DNA of 64,000 nucleotides. It comes from Bradyrhizobium guangdongense (GTDB lineage Bacteria > Pseudomonadota > Alphaproteobacteria > Rhizobiales > Xanthobacteraceae). Positions 35,956 through 44,438 of this stretch are shown piece by piece. Location of the stretch: NCBI RefSeq assembly GCF_006483445.1, contig NZ_PPPT01000005.1, positions 1 to 64,000 on the forward strand. The letters are read 5' to 3'. A model generated the notes under the pieces. That model saw only the letters and a program-made list of their open reading frames with translations, had not been told where the DNA came from and searched no databases. The translations under genes were made by a program, and so were the position numbers. Each line of letters starts with the position of its first letter. The first letter of the stretch is position 1.

Positions 35956-36993
35956 ATGCAGCAGGATCTTTCGGGAGCACGACAGGTGGTGACGGATCGA
36001 CCGATCGCGGTGGCCGGCGCGGGCGCCATCGGCTGTTTCGTCGGCGGCATGCTGGCGGCGCGCGGGTATCGCGTGGCGCTGCTGGTGCGGCCGCGGCTGA
36101 AGACCGAGATCGAGCGGTTCGGGCTCCGGCTGACCGATTTCGACGGCTCCGAGCAGCGTCTCTCCGCCGGACAGCTTGCGATGTCGGAAGATGCCTCAAT
36201 TTTTCACAGTGTTGGCGCGGTGCTGGTCACCGTGAAAAGCGCCGACACCGCTGAGGTCGCCGACCTCATCGCAAAGCATGCGCCGCAGGATGCCGTGATC
36301 GTTTCCTTGCAAAACGGCATCGGCAATGTCGGCGTGCTGCGCGAGCGCCTGCCGGGCCGGACGGTGCTGGCGGGCATGGTGCCGTTCAACGTGATTGCGA
36401 TGGGCGAGGGACGCTTTCACCGCTCGACGTCCGGCGACATCACTATCGAGGCGGATGCCAAGGGCACGGCGGCGCAGCTCTCGGTGCCGAGCCTGGCGAT
36501 GCGCGCGAGCCAGAACATGGTCGGCGTGCAGCATGGCAAGCTGCTCATTAATCTGAACAATGCGCTCAGCGCGCTCTCGGATATGCCGTTGCGCGCGCAG
36601 CTCGCGAGCCGCGAATGGCGAAGATTGTTCGCCGACCAGATGGCCGAGGGCCTGGCCGTGATGACAGCGGCCGGCATCAAGCCGGTGTCGTCGACGCCGA
36701 TCCCGCCGGCCTGGACGCCATTCCTGCTCAGGCTGCCCGATCCGATCTTCAACGCCATTCTGGGGCGCACGATGAAGATCGATCCAGAGGCACGCTCCTC
36801 GATGTGGCAGGATTTGAAGCAGGGCCGCAAGACCGAGATCGACTATCTCCAGGGCGCGATCATCGCGCTCGCGGAGAAGCACGGTGTCAGCGTGCCGCTG
36901 TCGCGCCGCATTGTTGCGCTGATCAGAGAGGCTGAGGAGGCGGGCAAAGGCCCGCCGAAGCTGACGCCGCAAGAGATCAGGGGCGGTGAGTGA
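35956..36993 (+). CDS. panE: 2-dehydropantoate 2-reductase family protein
   Basis: Encodes 345 residues. The Rossmann start IAVAGAGAIGCFVGG, the NADPH-binding VTVKSADTAEVA and the GIGNVGVL segment match ketopantoate reductase PanE/ApbA. The catalytic Lys/Glu region is plausible (HGKLLINLNNAL; DYLQGAII). It would supply pantoate for coenzyme A, though rhizobial paralogs act on other 2-oxoacids. The start may be the ATG at 35956 or a GTG near 35986. Confidence 0.85.
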   Translation: MQQDLSGARQVVTDRPIAVAGAGAIGCFVGGMLAARGYRVALLVRPRLKTEIERFGLRLTDFDGSEQRLSAGQLAMSEDASIFHSVGAVLVTVKSADTAEVADLIAKHAPQDAVIVSLQNGIGNVGVLRERLPGRTVLAGMVPFNVIAMGEGRFHRSTSGDITIEADAKGTAAQLSVPSLAMRASQNMVGVQHGKLLINLNNALSALSDMPLRAQLASREWRRLFADQMAEGLAVMTAAGIKPVSSTPIPPAWTPFLLRLPDPIFNAILGRTMKIDPEARSSMWQDLKQGRKTEIDYLQGAIIALAEKHGVSVPLSRRIVALIREAEEAGKGPPKLTPQEIRGGE

Positions 36994-37007
36994 CGAGGAG
37001 ATTTGCG

Positions 37008-37211
37008 ATGAAGGTTTGCCTGATCGCGTCGATCTTGGTGGTGGCGCTCGTGAGCGCGCCTGCGTTGGTGCTCGCCGCGCCGCCGACTGTGACGCCGTCG
37101 CCCGGCTACGACAGGCGGCTGCAGGAGAGCCGCTCGGCAACGACCAGCTCACCTGCGCCGGTCAATCCGCCGACCACGGTGCGGAAGTCGAAGAAGAAGC
37201 CTGCAAGCTGA
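37008..37211 (+). CDS. Small exported protein of unknown function
   Basis: Encodes about 67 residues: a clear signal peptide (MKVCLIASILVVALVSAPAL ... LAA) and a short Pro/Ser/Thr-rich mature part ending KSKKKPAS. The ATG at 37008 follows a GAGGAG site; a GTG at 36990 overlapping panE is the alternative. I recognise no domain. Confidence 0.6.
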   Translation: MKVCLIASILVVALVSAPALVLAAPPTVTPSPGYDRRLQESRSATTSSPAPVNPPTTVRKSKKKPAS

Positions 37212-37239
37212 AGCGTTGCGCGTGCCGATCGATCGGTGC

Positions 37240-37356
37240 CGTAGGGTGGGTTAGCCTTGCGACTGCGCGAAGCGCAGTTCGCTGGGCGTAACCCACCTCT
37301 TTACTCTCCGCGGAGACAGACGTGGTGGGTTACGCCTTCGGCTAACCCACCCTACG
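37240..37356. repeat. Palindromic GTAGGGTGGGTTAGC repeat, second copy
   Basis: Ends GTAGGGTGGGTTAGCC and GGCTAACCCACCCTAC with inner GTAACCCACC / GGTGGGTTAC, the same family as the 13419 repeat. It separates two convergent genes. Confidence 0.9.
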
Positions 37357-37366
37357 GCAGCGTGCC

Positions 37367-37990
37367 TCAGCTCTTCTTCTTGCCCGACGGCGTCGTGAAC
37401 AGCTTCTTCAAATCGTTCAGCCCTTCAGACAGCCGCGGCCATTCGCAGGAGAACGAGCCCTTTGCGCAATTCTTCGGCCGCGGGCGTACGTCGGTGCTTG
37501 CGGCGGGCTGCTGCTGTAATTGCTGCTGCCTTGGCCGTTCGACCGGCACCGGCACGCGCTCCGTCTCCGTGCTGCGCAGCGCGACCTGCTGGATCTGTTC
37601 CTGCTGTTGCTGCTGCTTGGCGGCGGCTTCGGCCGCCAGATGGCTGCGGCGCTGGTTGCCGAGATAGGAGGTGTAGGATTCGTCGATCTTCTTCTGCTCC
37701 TCCGGCGTCGGATTGGGGCCGGCGATGTCGAAGGTGCGGTCCTGCAGGAAGTCGTAATAGGTGTAGCCGCCACCGGGCTTGCGACGGCCGGCATATTTTG
37801 CGTTGCATTCGGCGAGCGCGGCGGTCGTCTCCGCCTTGGTCGCGGATTTCTCGGCGCGATCGGCGCAGTCCTCGAAATCGACCGGCGCGCGCTTCCACCA
37901 TTGCGCATGGGCGTGCACGGGCAGCAGGACGAATCCTGCCACCAAGCCAACAGCCAACGCAGTGCTACGCGATGCGATCACGGACGACAT
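37367..37990 (-). CDS. Exported Gln-rich protein of unknown function
   Basis: Encodes 207 residues with a signal peptide ending AHAQ. The mature part has Cys residues (FEDCADRAEKSAT; LAECNAKYAGR) and a Gln-rich stretch (AAAKQQQQQEQIQQVA) that may be a flexible linker, and ends KLFTTPSGKKKS. No domain recognised. Likely periplasmic or envelope-bound. Confidence 0.75.
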   Translation of the reverse strand: MSSVIASRSTALAVGLVAGFVLLPVHAHAQWWKRAPVDFEDCADRAEKSATKAETTAALAECNAKYAGRRKPGGGYTYYDFLQDRTFDIAGPNPTPEEQKKIDESYTSYLGNQRRSHLAAEAAAKQQQQQEQIQQVALRSTETERVPVPVERPRQQQLQQQPAASTDVRPRPKNCAKGSFSCEWPRLSEGLNDLKKLFTTPSGKKKS

Positions 37991-38198
37991 TCACCAGATG
38001 CAAATGATATGGAACTCAACTGGAACTGAATCAGGCAAATTTTTGCCTGTTTCCCGGCAACTTGTCACCCATGGAACCCGTCTTTTTCGTGGCTGCAGTG
38101 CTGACATTTTTTGCTTGACGTGGCCGCAAGGTCACAGCCGCAACCGCCATGATGCGCATAGAGTTTGGAAAGGCTCGAAGCGGCGGGGATTTTTGGGA

Positions 38199-39227
38199 AT
38201 GAGGTGGCCGGCATATCTCGCAGGAATCGCGCTGGTACTGTTGTCCTGCCACGCGCACGCTGCCGATGAGGACGCGCCCAACCGCAAGCCCGTGAAAGTG
38301 ATAGCGGATGCGCGCCTTGCGGTCGGCAGCCAGGGAATTCTGCCGCTTTACCTGTCCAGCGACTGGACGCTGCCGCTGCCTGCGATCTCGCGCGCGGTGA
38401 TCGTGCTGCATGGCCGCCTGCGGAACGCCGACGTCTATTATCAGTCGGCCACGACGGCACAATTTGCCGCAGGCGATGAGGGCAAGGCGACGCTGATGAT
38501 CGTGCCGCAGTTTCTCGCGGAGATCGACATCGAGGCGCACAAGCTGCCGGCCGAGACATTGCGCTGGTCGCTCGAAGGATGGGAAGGCGGCGATACCGCG
38601 CTCGCGCCCAATCCCGTGTCGTCGTTCGAGGCGCTCGATGCGGTCCTGGCAAAACTCTCCGACCGCCGCATCTTCCCGAACCTCAAGCAGGTCGTGGTCG
38701 CCGGCCATTCTGGCGGCGGCCAGGTCGCGCAACGCTACGCCATCGCCGGCCGCGGCGAGGCGATGCTGACACGCCAGCATATCGACGTTCGCTACGTCGT
38801 CTCCAACCCGTCGTCCTACGCCTATTTCAGCAAGGAGCGGCCGGAGGCCGCGGTCGCCGCCTCCTGCCCCGGCTACAACAACTGGAAATACGGCATGGAC
38901 GAGCGGCCGCCCTATCTCGCCGACGCCACGCCGGCCGCGCTCGAAGCGCGCTATGTCGAGCGCGAGGTGATCTATCTGCTCGGCACGCTCGACACCAATC
39001 CGGAGCATCCCGCGCTCGACAAGAGCTGCATGGCGAAGGCGCAAGGCCCCTATCGATACGCGCGCGGCCACGCCTACGCCGAAGCCATGGCCAAGCGCGA
39101 CAAGGGCACGCCCAATCACAAGGTGTGGGATGTCGCCGGAGTCGGACACGACGCCGACAAGATGCTGACCTCGAAATGCGGGCTCGCTGCACTTTTTGAC
39201 TTGCCGAGCTGCACTGCGGATCGGTGA
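38199..39227 (+). CDS. Exported alpha/beta hydrolase-fold protein
   Basis: Encodes 342 residues. Signal peptide MRWPAYLAGIALVLLSCHAHA, then an alpha/beta hydrolase with AVIVLHGR (oxyanion) and the nucleophile elbow VAGHSGGG. The His in VAGVGHDADKM near the C-terminus is a likely triad member. Substrate unknown; possibly a periplasmic esterase. The start at 38199 was chosen because it begins the signal peptide; upstream sequence in the frame is not protein-like. Confidence 0.8.
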   Translation: MRWPAYLAGIALVLLSCHAHAADEDAPNRKPVKVIADARLAVGSQGILPLYLSSDWTLPLPAISRAVIVLHGRLRNADVYYQSATTAQFAAGDEGKATLMIVPQFLAEIDIEAHKLPAETLRWSLEGWEGGDTALAPNPVSSFEALDAVLAKLSDRRIFPNLKQVVVAGHSGGGQVAQRYAIAGRGEAMLTRQHIDVRYVVSNPSSYAYFSKERPEAAVAASCPGYNNWKYGMDERPPYLADATPAALEARYVEREVIYLLGTLDTNPEHPALDKSCMAKAQGPYRYARGHAYAEAMAKRDKGTPNHKVWDVAGVGHDADKMLTSKCGLAALFDLPSCTADR

Positions 39228-39254
39228 ACGTTTAACCCTGGGGGAAGAGCCAGC

Positions 39255-39893
39255 ATGACCATCACCATCGCGGCCACGAGCGTCGCAAAGCCGCGCAAGG
39301 ATCTGCTCGAGGGCTTCAAGGGCGCGCCAACCTCGGTCATTTCGGACAATCTCGCGCGGCTGCCCGGTTGCGTGGGCTTGCGCCCGTTCCACCGCGGCGG
39401 GCCGCTGCTTGGCGTTGCCTTCACGGTGCGTACGCGCCCTGGTGACAATCTCGCGATCCACAAGGCGCTGGAGATGGTCGGGCCCGACGACGTCATCGTC
39501 GTCGATGGCGGCGGCGACGAGTCCCGCGCGCTGGTCGGCGAGATCATGACCAATATCGCGCTCTACCGGGGCGCGGCGGGCTACGTCATTGACGGCGCGA
39601 TCCGCGATGCCGGCGCGCTCGCGGCATCCGACTTTCCCGTCTATGCGCGCGCGGCGATCCATCGCGGGCCTTACAAGAGCGGGCCCGGCGAGATCAACGT
39701 GCCGGTCTCGGTCGGCGGTTGCGTGATCGCGCCCGGCGACATCATCGTGGGCGATGAGGATGGCGTGGTGTCGTTCCCGCAAAGCATTGCCGCAGGGCTG
39801 TTAGAGGCGGTACGTGCGCAGGTCGCGCGCGAGGAGGAGACGCTGAAGGCGATCCGCGAGGGTCGCTATCAGGGCTCGTATGGAAAATCGTGA
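39255..39893 (+). CDS. RraA family protein (aldolase/decarboxylase type)
   Basis: Encodes 212 residues. The family motif region VIDGAIRDAGALAASDFPVY and GDIIVGDEDGVV match RraA-like 4-carboxy-4-hydroxy-2-oxoadipate aldolases/oxaloacetate decarboxylases. The motif keeps the Arg-Asp needed for the metal enzyme, so enzymatic use is more likely than RNase E inhibition. The following cupin and Bug-type genes suggest an aromatic-acid or tricarboxylate pathway. Confidence 0.88.
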   Translation: MTITIAATSVAKPRKDLLEGFKGAPTSVISDNLARLPGCVGLRPFHRGGPLLGVAFTVRTRPGDNLAIHKALEMVGPDDVIVVDGGGDESRALVGEIMTNIALYRGAAGYVIDGAIRDAGALAASDFPVYARAAIHRGPYKSGPGEINVPVSVGGCVIAPGDIIVGDEDGVVSFPQSIAAGLLEAVRAQVAREEETLKAIREGRYQGSYGKS

Positions 39894-39908
39894 TCAGGGG
39901 AGGGCGCG

Positions 39909-40280
39909 TTGAGCCAGAAGGACGAATTCCACAATCTCGATAATCCCAGTGATGGCCTGTTCCGCGATCTCGCGCCCGGGCTCACGACGCGCATCTTCTC
40001 CGGCGAGCAGGCGATGCTCTCGGTGGTGACGCTGGCGCCGCATGCGGAAGGCACGCTGCATCATCATCCCGAGGAGCAATGGGGCGTGCTGCTCGAGGGT
40101 TCGGCGATCCGCGTCCAGGGCAGCGAGGAGATCCCGGTGAAGAAAGGCGATTTCTGGCGCACGCCCGGCAACGTGCCGCACACGATGCGCGCAGGTCCTG
40201 AGGGTGCGCGCGTGCTCGACATTTTCAGTCCGCCACGGCCTGAATACAAGAAGGCGGGCTCTGGCTTCGGTACGACTTAA
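39909..40280 (+). CDS. Cupin domain-containing protein
   Basis: Encodes 123 residues with a TTG start 15 bp after the previous stop. The cupin metal motif HHHPEEQWGVLLEG and later GNVPHTMRAG place it among small single-domain cupins. Function unknown, probably linked to the RraA-like enzyme by co-transcription. Confidence 0.86.
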   Translation: MSQKDEFHNLDNPSDGLFRDLAPGLTTRIFSGEQAMLSVVTLAPHAEGTLHHHPEEQWGVLLEGSAIRVQGSEEIPVKKGDFWRTPGNVPHTMRAGPEGARVLDIFSPPRPEYKKAGSGFGTT

Positions 40281-40328
40281 ATCGCTGCACGACAAAAACA
40301 ACAGGCAGCAATCAAGGGGAGGGACGAC

Positions 40329-41285
40329 ATGGCGATCACGCGACGAACCCTGCTGGCCGCGCCGGCCGTGCTGGCGATTGGGCCGGCCTTCGCACAGGCA
40401 TCGAAGATCACGCTGGTGGTGCCATTCCCGCCGGGTGGCTCGACCGACGCGCTGGCGCGGCTAATCCAGACGAACTTGCAGAGCAAGCTCGGCCGCGTCG
40501 TGATCGTCGAGAACAAGGCGGGCGCTGCCGGTGCGCTTGGCGCGGCGCAGGTCGCCAAGAGTCCGGCGGACGGCACCTCGTTCCTGGTGACCTTCGATTC
40601 CCATGCGGTGATCCCGACCATCCTCGACAAGCCGCCGGTCGATGTCGAGCGCGAGCTGGTGCCGGTCTTCCTCGTCGGCACCGCGCCCTATGTGATCGCG
40701 GCGAATGCCAGCCGGCCCTACAAGAATTTTGCCGACGTGATTGCGGCCTGCAGGCAGAGCCCGGGCGCGGTGAAATACGCGTCCGTCGGCATCGGCACGC
40801 TCGGCCATCTCGCCATGACCGTGCTCGGCAAGAAGGCCGGCGTCGAGATCATGCACGTGCCCTATCGCGGCGGCGGTCCCGCCATGAACGACGTCCTCGG
40901 CGGCCATGTCGATCTCATCGCGGGCTCGGCGGCGCTGGTTGCGGCGCAACTCGGCACTGGCTTGCTGCGCCCGATCCTGCAATTGGGCCGCGAGCGGCTG
41001 CCGAACCTTCCGGACACGCAGACCGCGATCGAAGCCGGCTTCCCCGATTTCGAGACGCTGGCCTGGTGGGGCATCTTTGCGCCCGCAGGCACGCCGGCGG
41101 ACATCACCTCCGCCATGGCGAAGTCGGTGAAGGACATCCTGAGCGAGCCCGCGATCGCGGCCCAGCTCAAGGAGACCCAGCAAATGACGCTACTGCTCGA
41201 AGACGCCGCCCCCTTCAAGACCTTCTTCGACAAGCAGGTCGCCTATTGGGGCCAGGTCGTGCGCGAGAACAATATCAGGGCGTGA
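40329..41285 (+). CDS. Bug-family tripartite tricarboxylate transporter substrate-binding protein
   Basis: Encodes 318 residues. An N-terminal TRRTLLAAPAVLAIG signal, possibly Tat-type, is followed by the Bug/TctC fold (ITLVVPFPPGGSTDALARL). No TctA/TctB membrane proteins lie nearby. Probably binds a carboxylate used with the RraA/cupin genes. Confidence 0.9.
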   Translation: MAITRRTLLAAPAVLAIGPAFAQASKITLVVPFPPGGSTDALARLIQTNLQSKLGRVVIVENKAGAAGALGAAQVAKSPADGTSFLVTFDSHAVIPTILDKPPVDVERELVPVFLVGTAPYVIAANASRPYKNFADVIAACRQSPGAVKYASVGIGTLGHLAMTVLGKKAGVEIMHVPYRGGGPAMNDVLGGHVDLIAGSAALVAAQLGTGLLRPILQLGRERLPNLPDTQTAIEAGFPDFETLAWWGIFAPAGTPADITSAMAKSVKDILSEPAIAAQLKETQQMTLLLEDAAPFKTFFDKQVAYWGQVVRENNIRA

Positions 41286-41444
41286 GCGGCGTTTTGGCCG
41301 GCCATGTGAAGATGGGCTCGTCACCGAGATGGAAATCGGGCTCGCTGTCTATTGCGTTGAATAATCATTGCCAGGCCCTCGATGGGGGGTACACTCAATA
41401 AAGGTTGAGTATTCTCGTCTCGGCTCCTCCTGGTCGAAAGCGAT

Positions 41445-43001
41445 TTGGCCTTGATCGACGATTTTGTGCTGGCAAAGGTTGGTCCGAGTTCGGGTGTTCT
41501 CGACCTCATCTTCATTCACGGATTGACGGGGGATCTGACGCAGACATGGATGTCGCCCAGGTCCGGGGAGTCGAGCGGCGACTACTGGCCAAAATGGGTG
41601 TCTGAGGATCTGCCAGATGTGAATGTTTACGCACTGGGCTATCCGGCAAGCCTGTTCGAGAAGTGGACTATGCGCGAAATGTCTCTGTATGAGCGCGCGA
41701 AGGCAACACTCGAATATCTTGCGTCCTACAGCTTCGGAGATCGGCCTCTAGCATTTGTAGCTCACAGCCTAGGCGGGCTTCTCGTGAAGCAGCTTTTGAA
41801 GACGGGCTCGGAGTCCGTCGACGCCAGATGGCGAAAGATCGCTGAGAACATACGTTTGATCGTCTTTCTTGCTACGCCTCACACGGGGTCCAGTGTCGCT
41901 TCGGCGCTGACATTCTGTCTTCCGAGGCTAAGCTCGAAGCACGTTAACCTGCTTCGCTCGGGAGACAGCGAGCTGGATCAGCTCAACGCCACCTACCGCA
42001 AGTTGGCGCCGCAACTCGGGATTAGGACCGTGCCGTTCTATGAGATGCACAGAACTAAGCGATCAGCTTTGATCGTGGATAAGCTTTCCGCCGATCCCGG
42101 CGTCGCTGAGACGGAGTTGATTCCGGTTGATGCGGATCATGTTTCTATTTGCAAACCCGCGAACCGGCATGGTCTCGTCTATCTTAGCATAATCGGGCGT
42201 CTCTCCGATCTGCTCAAGTCCGTGGAAGGGAAGCGTACGGTTCGCCCACCCTTGTCACTACAATCTCACCGGTTGTCTCTTGCCGTCTATGGCGAGGAAG
42301 TTATCCGGGATTTCTACGTCGTTCTTCCGTTCGACGGCAAGACGGTGTTCGCGATCCCGATCGAATTTGCCGTCCAGTCGGCAATTCAAGCGAGCATTAA
42401 GAATGTCTTCGTGCATCTTGAAATCTCGGACACCCATTATCAGCATAAGCTCGTTCGCAAGCTCGACTCCTTTGCAGAGGCCCGTGACATCCGTCTGATC
42501 ACAGACCAGGGAAGGACGAAACATATCGCGAGGGCGCTCTTTAGAATCCCGCATGTGCCTCCCGGTGCGGGCGTTCTCATCAATGACTTTATCTTCGCCA
42601 AGGAATCGACGATCGCGCCGTTCGATATTGATCTGCCGCTAAGGGATGCAAAGCCAGGAAAAGTTAGCGGCAAGGTCGTCTTTCGCATTCCCATCACTTT
42701 GACACTCGACGGCGAAGACGTGCAGCCATTGTCGACGACGGTCAATATCAGCTTCCGTCAGGGCGATATCCAGGATTTCAAGCACGTGAAGCGGGCGGAA
42801 AATCAAATCATCGAGGAGATGAAGGATGTAAGGCCGGCAGATGCCGTTTTCATCGGGTTCACCCGTTTCGTCAATCGGGACGGCTTCACACCCGAGGAAC
42901 CGATATCCGAGGCCGATCCGGAGTCGCTGATTGCCGAGGTCGTCCGCATCACCCCTCGTGGCGTTGAGCCGAAAGGTCGAAGAAGGCGCGATCCGCATTA
43001 G
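41445..43001 (+). CDS. SERAC1-like serine hydrolase with unknown beta-rich C-terminal region
   Basis: Encodes 518 residues, starting at a TTG. The N-terminal 260 residues are an alpha/beta hydrolase of the SERAC1/DUF676 type: LIFIHGLTG at 21-29, nucleophile elbow AHSLGG with Ser108, SADPG with Asp217, and DADHVSICKP with His232. This layout closely follows the ABC-3C hydrolase at 2624-3856, down to the shared DHVSICKP. The C-terminal half (about 275-500) is different: it predicts mostly beta strands (IPIEFAVQSAIQ; KVVFRIPITLTLDGE) that I cannot assign. The gene is A/T-richer than its neighbours and stands alone just before a tRNA gene. Role unknown; perhaps an effector of the same class as the ABC-3C hydrolase. 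Confidence 0.82.
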   Translation: MALIDDFVLAKVGPSSGVLDLIFIHGLTGDLTQTWMSPRSGESSGDYWPKWVSEDLPDVNVYALGYPASLFEKWTMREMSLYERAKATLEYLASYSFGDRPLAFVAHSLGGLLVKQLLKTGSESVDARWRKIAENIRLIVFLATPHTGSSVASALTFCLPRLSSKHVNLLRSGDSELDQLNATYRKLAPQLGIRTVPFYEMHRTKRSALIVDKLSADPGVAETELIPVDADHVSICKPANRHGLVYLSIIGRLSDLLKSVEGKRTVRPPLSLQSHRLSLAVYGEEVIRDFYVVLPFDGKTVFAIPIEFAVQSAIQASIKNVFVHLEISDTHYQHKLVRKLDSFAEARDIRLITDQGRTKHIARALFRIPHVPPGAGVLINDFIFAKESTIAPFDIDLPLRDAKPGKVSGKVVFRIPITLTLDGEDVQPLSTTVNISFRQGDIQDFKHVKRAENQIIEEMKDVRPADAVFIGFTRFVNRDGFTPEEPISEADPESLIAEVVRITPRGVEPKGRRRRDPH

Positions 43002-43124
43002 CTCTTGGCAGGCAATCCCGGCCGGCAGCGAAAACGGCGATGCCGCAGAGGTGGAAGGGGCTTCCGATCCGCCGCCCGCTTTGATATGAACGGCACCAGC
43101 AACCCGCTCACGCGCGGGTTCCGC

Positions 43125-43201
43125 GGTCCCGTAGCTCAGCCGGATAGAGCGACGGTTTCCTAAACCGTAGGTCGCATGTTCGAGTCATGCCGGGATCGCC
43201 A
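43125..43201 (+). tRNA. tRNA-Arg (anticodon CCT)
   Basis: 77 nt with encoded CCA. The acceptor arm GGTCCCG pairs with CGGGATC (one G-U), the D arm is GCTCAGCCGGATAGAGC, the anticodon loop TTCCTAA gives anticodon CCU, and the T arm reads CATGTTCGAGTCATG. Discriminator base G73. Confidence 0.97.
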
Positions 43202-43250
43202 GTTTTTTCGGGGCACGCTGATCGAAGAATTCGGCAACCTCCGCAGCTCA

Positions 43251-44426
43251 TCATTCGATCCGAACCCAAACGCCGTTGGCTGAGGATGATTTCACCGCGG
43301 CGTCGATGAACTTCATGCCGGCGAGCCCATCATTCACCGTCGGATAGATCACCGCTGGATCCGGCTTGGCGCCGGCTAGGGCGGCGCGAATCGCGCGTGC
43401 TGCTTCGGCATAGATCGTTGCAAAACCTTCGAGGTAGCCTTCGGGGTGACCTGATGGGACGCGGGTGACGCGGCCAGCTTCCGGCAAGGCGCCGGCGCCG
43501 CCGCGGGTCAGCAGTTGCTTCGGCTGGCCGTAGGGCGTGTACCAGAGATAGTTTGGATCGGACTGAGCCCATTCGAGGCCGCCCTTGGTGCCGTGGACGC
43601 GCAGCTTCAATCCATTCTCATTGCCAACCGCGACCTGGCTCGCCCAGAGCATGCCCTTGGCGCCGCCCTTCCATCTCAGAAGGATCTGGACGTCGTCGTC
43701 GAGCAGTCGACCCGTCACGAAAGTCGAGAGCTGAGCGAGCAGCTCGTCGAGTTCGAGCCCGCTGACGAAGCAGGCGAGATGATAGGCATGGGTCCCGATG
43801 TCGCCGATGCAGCCACCGGCGCCGGACCGGGCCGGATCGGTACGCCATGCCGCCTGCTTTTGGCCGGATGCCTCCAGCCGCTCCGTCAGCCAGTCCTGTA
43901 GATATTCGGCCTGGACCAGCCGGATCGCGCCGAGATCGCCGTTTGCCACCATGGCGCGGGCCTGACGGATCATCGGATAGCCCGCATAATTATGCGTGAC
44001 CACGAAGACCTTGCCGGTCTTTTTGACGAGTGCCGCCAGTTCCTCGGCTTCAGCGACAGTCGTCGTCAGCGGCTTGTCACAGATCACGTGAATGCCGGCT
44101 TCGAGGAAGGCCTTTGCCACCGGGCCATGCATGTGATTGGGGGTGACGATCGAGACCGCCTCAATGCCGTCGGCGCGGGCGGCTTCCGCTCTTGCCATCT
44201 CGTCGTAGCTGCCATAGGCGCGGTCCGCAGCGATTCCGAGCTCCTTTGCCGAAGCCTTGGCGCGGGCAGGCTCCGAAGCAAGCGCACCGGCGACGAGCTC
44301 GAACTGGTCATCGATCCGGGCTGCGATGCGGTGGACCGCACCGATGAACGCCCCCTGACCGCCGCCGACCATGCCGAGCCGGATACGGCGGTGACCTCCG
44401 GTCTCGTTGCCTGCTTCGATTGCCAT
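43251..44426 (-). CDS. Gfo/Idh/MocA family oxidoreductase
   Basis: Encodes 391 residues. The N-terminal Rossmann motif GMVGGGQGAF, the signature ICDKPLTTT, and GDIGTHAYHLACF with conserved Asp/His are visible. Such enzymes oxidise or reduce sugars and cyclitols with NAD(P). It is the last gene of the eight-gene LacI-controlled operon and lies 12 bp after the TIM-barrel gene. Confidence 0.92.
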   Translation of the reverse strand: MAIEAGNETGGHRRIRLGMVGGGQGAFIGAVHRIAARIDDQFELVAGALASEPARAKASAKELGIAADRAYGSYDEMARAEAARADGIEAVSIVTPNHMHGPVAKAFLEAGIHVICDKPLTTTVAEAEELAALVKKTGKVFVVTHNYAGYPMIRQARAMVANGDLGAIRLVQAEYLQDWLTERLEASGQKQAAWRTDPARSGAGGCIGDIGTHAYHLACFVSGLELDELLAQLSTFVTGRLLDDDVQILLRWKGGAKGMLWASQVAVGNENGLKLRVHGTKGGLEWAQSDPNYLWYTPYGQPKQLLTRGGAGALPEAGRVTRVPSGHPEGYLEGFATIYAEAARAIRAALAGAKPDPAVIYPTVNDGLAGMKFIDAAVKSSSANGVWVRIE

Positions 44427-44438
44427 GTATTGCCTCGC

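Noticed and set aside
38031-39782. A 583-codon minus-strand frame spanning the hydrolase and RraA genes
   Set aside because: The plus strand has clear motifs for both proteins and proper ribosome sites; the minus-strand product is compositionally biased.
43101-43120. The AACCCGC...GCGGGTT hairpin before the tRNA as a terminator for the hydrolase gene
   Set aside because: It has no T-run after the stem and is only 5 bp from the tRNA; it may be part of the tRNA leader, but I cannot support a function.
41300-43250. A prophage or integrative element at tRNA-Arg
   Set aside because: No integrase, phage structural gene or repeated tRNA 3' end is visible; only one low-G+C gene lies there.
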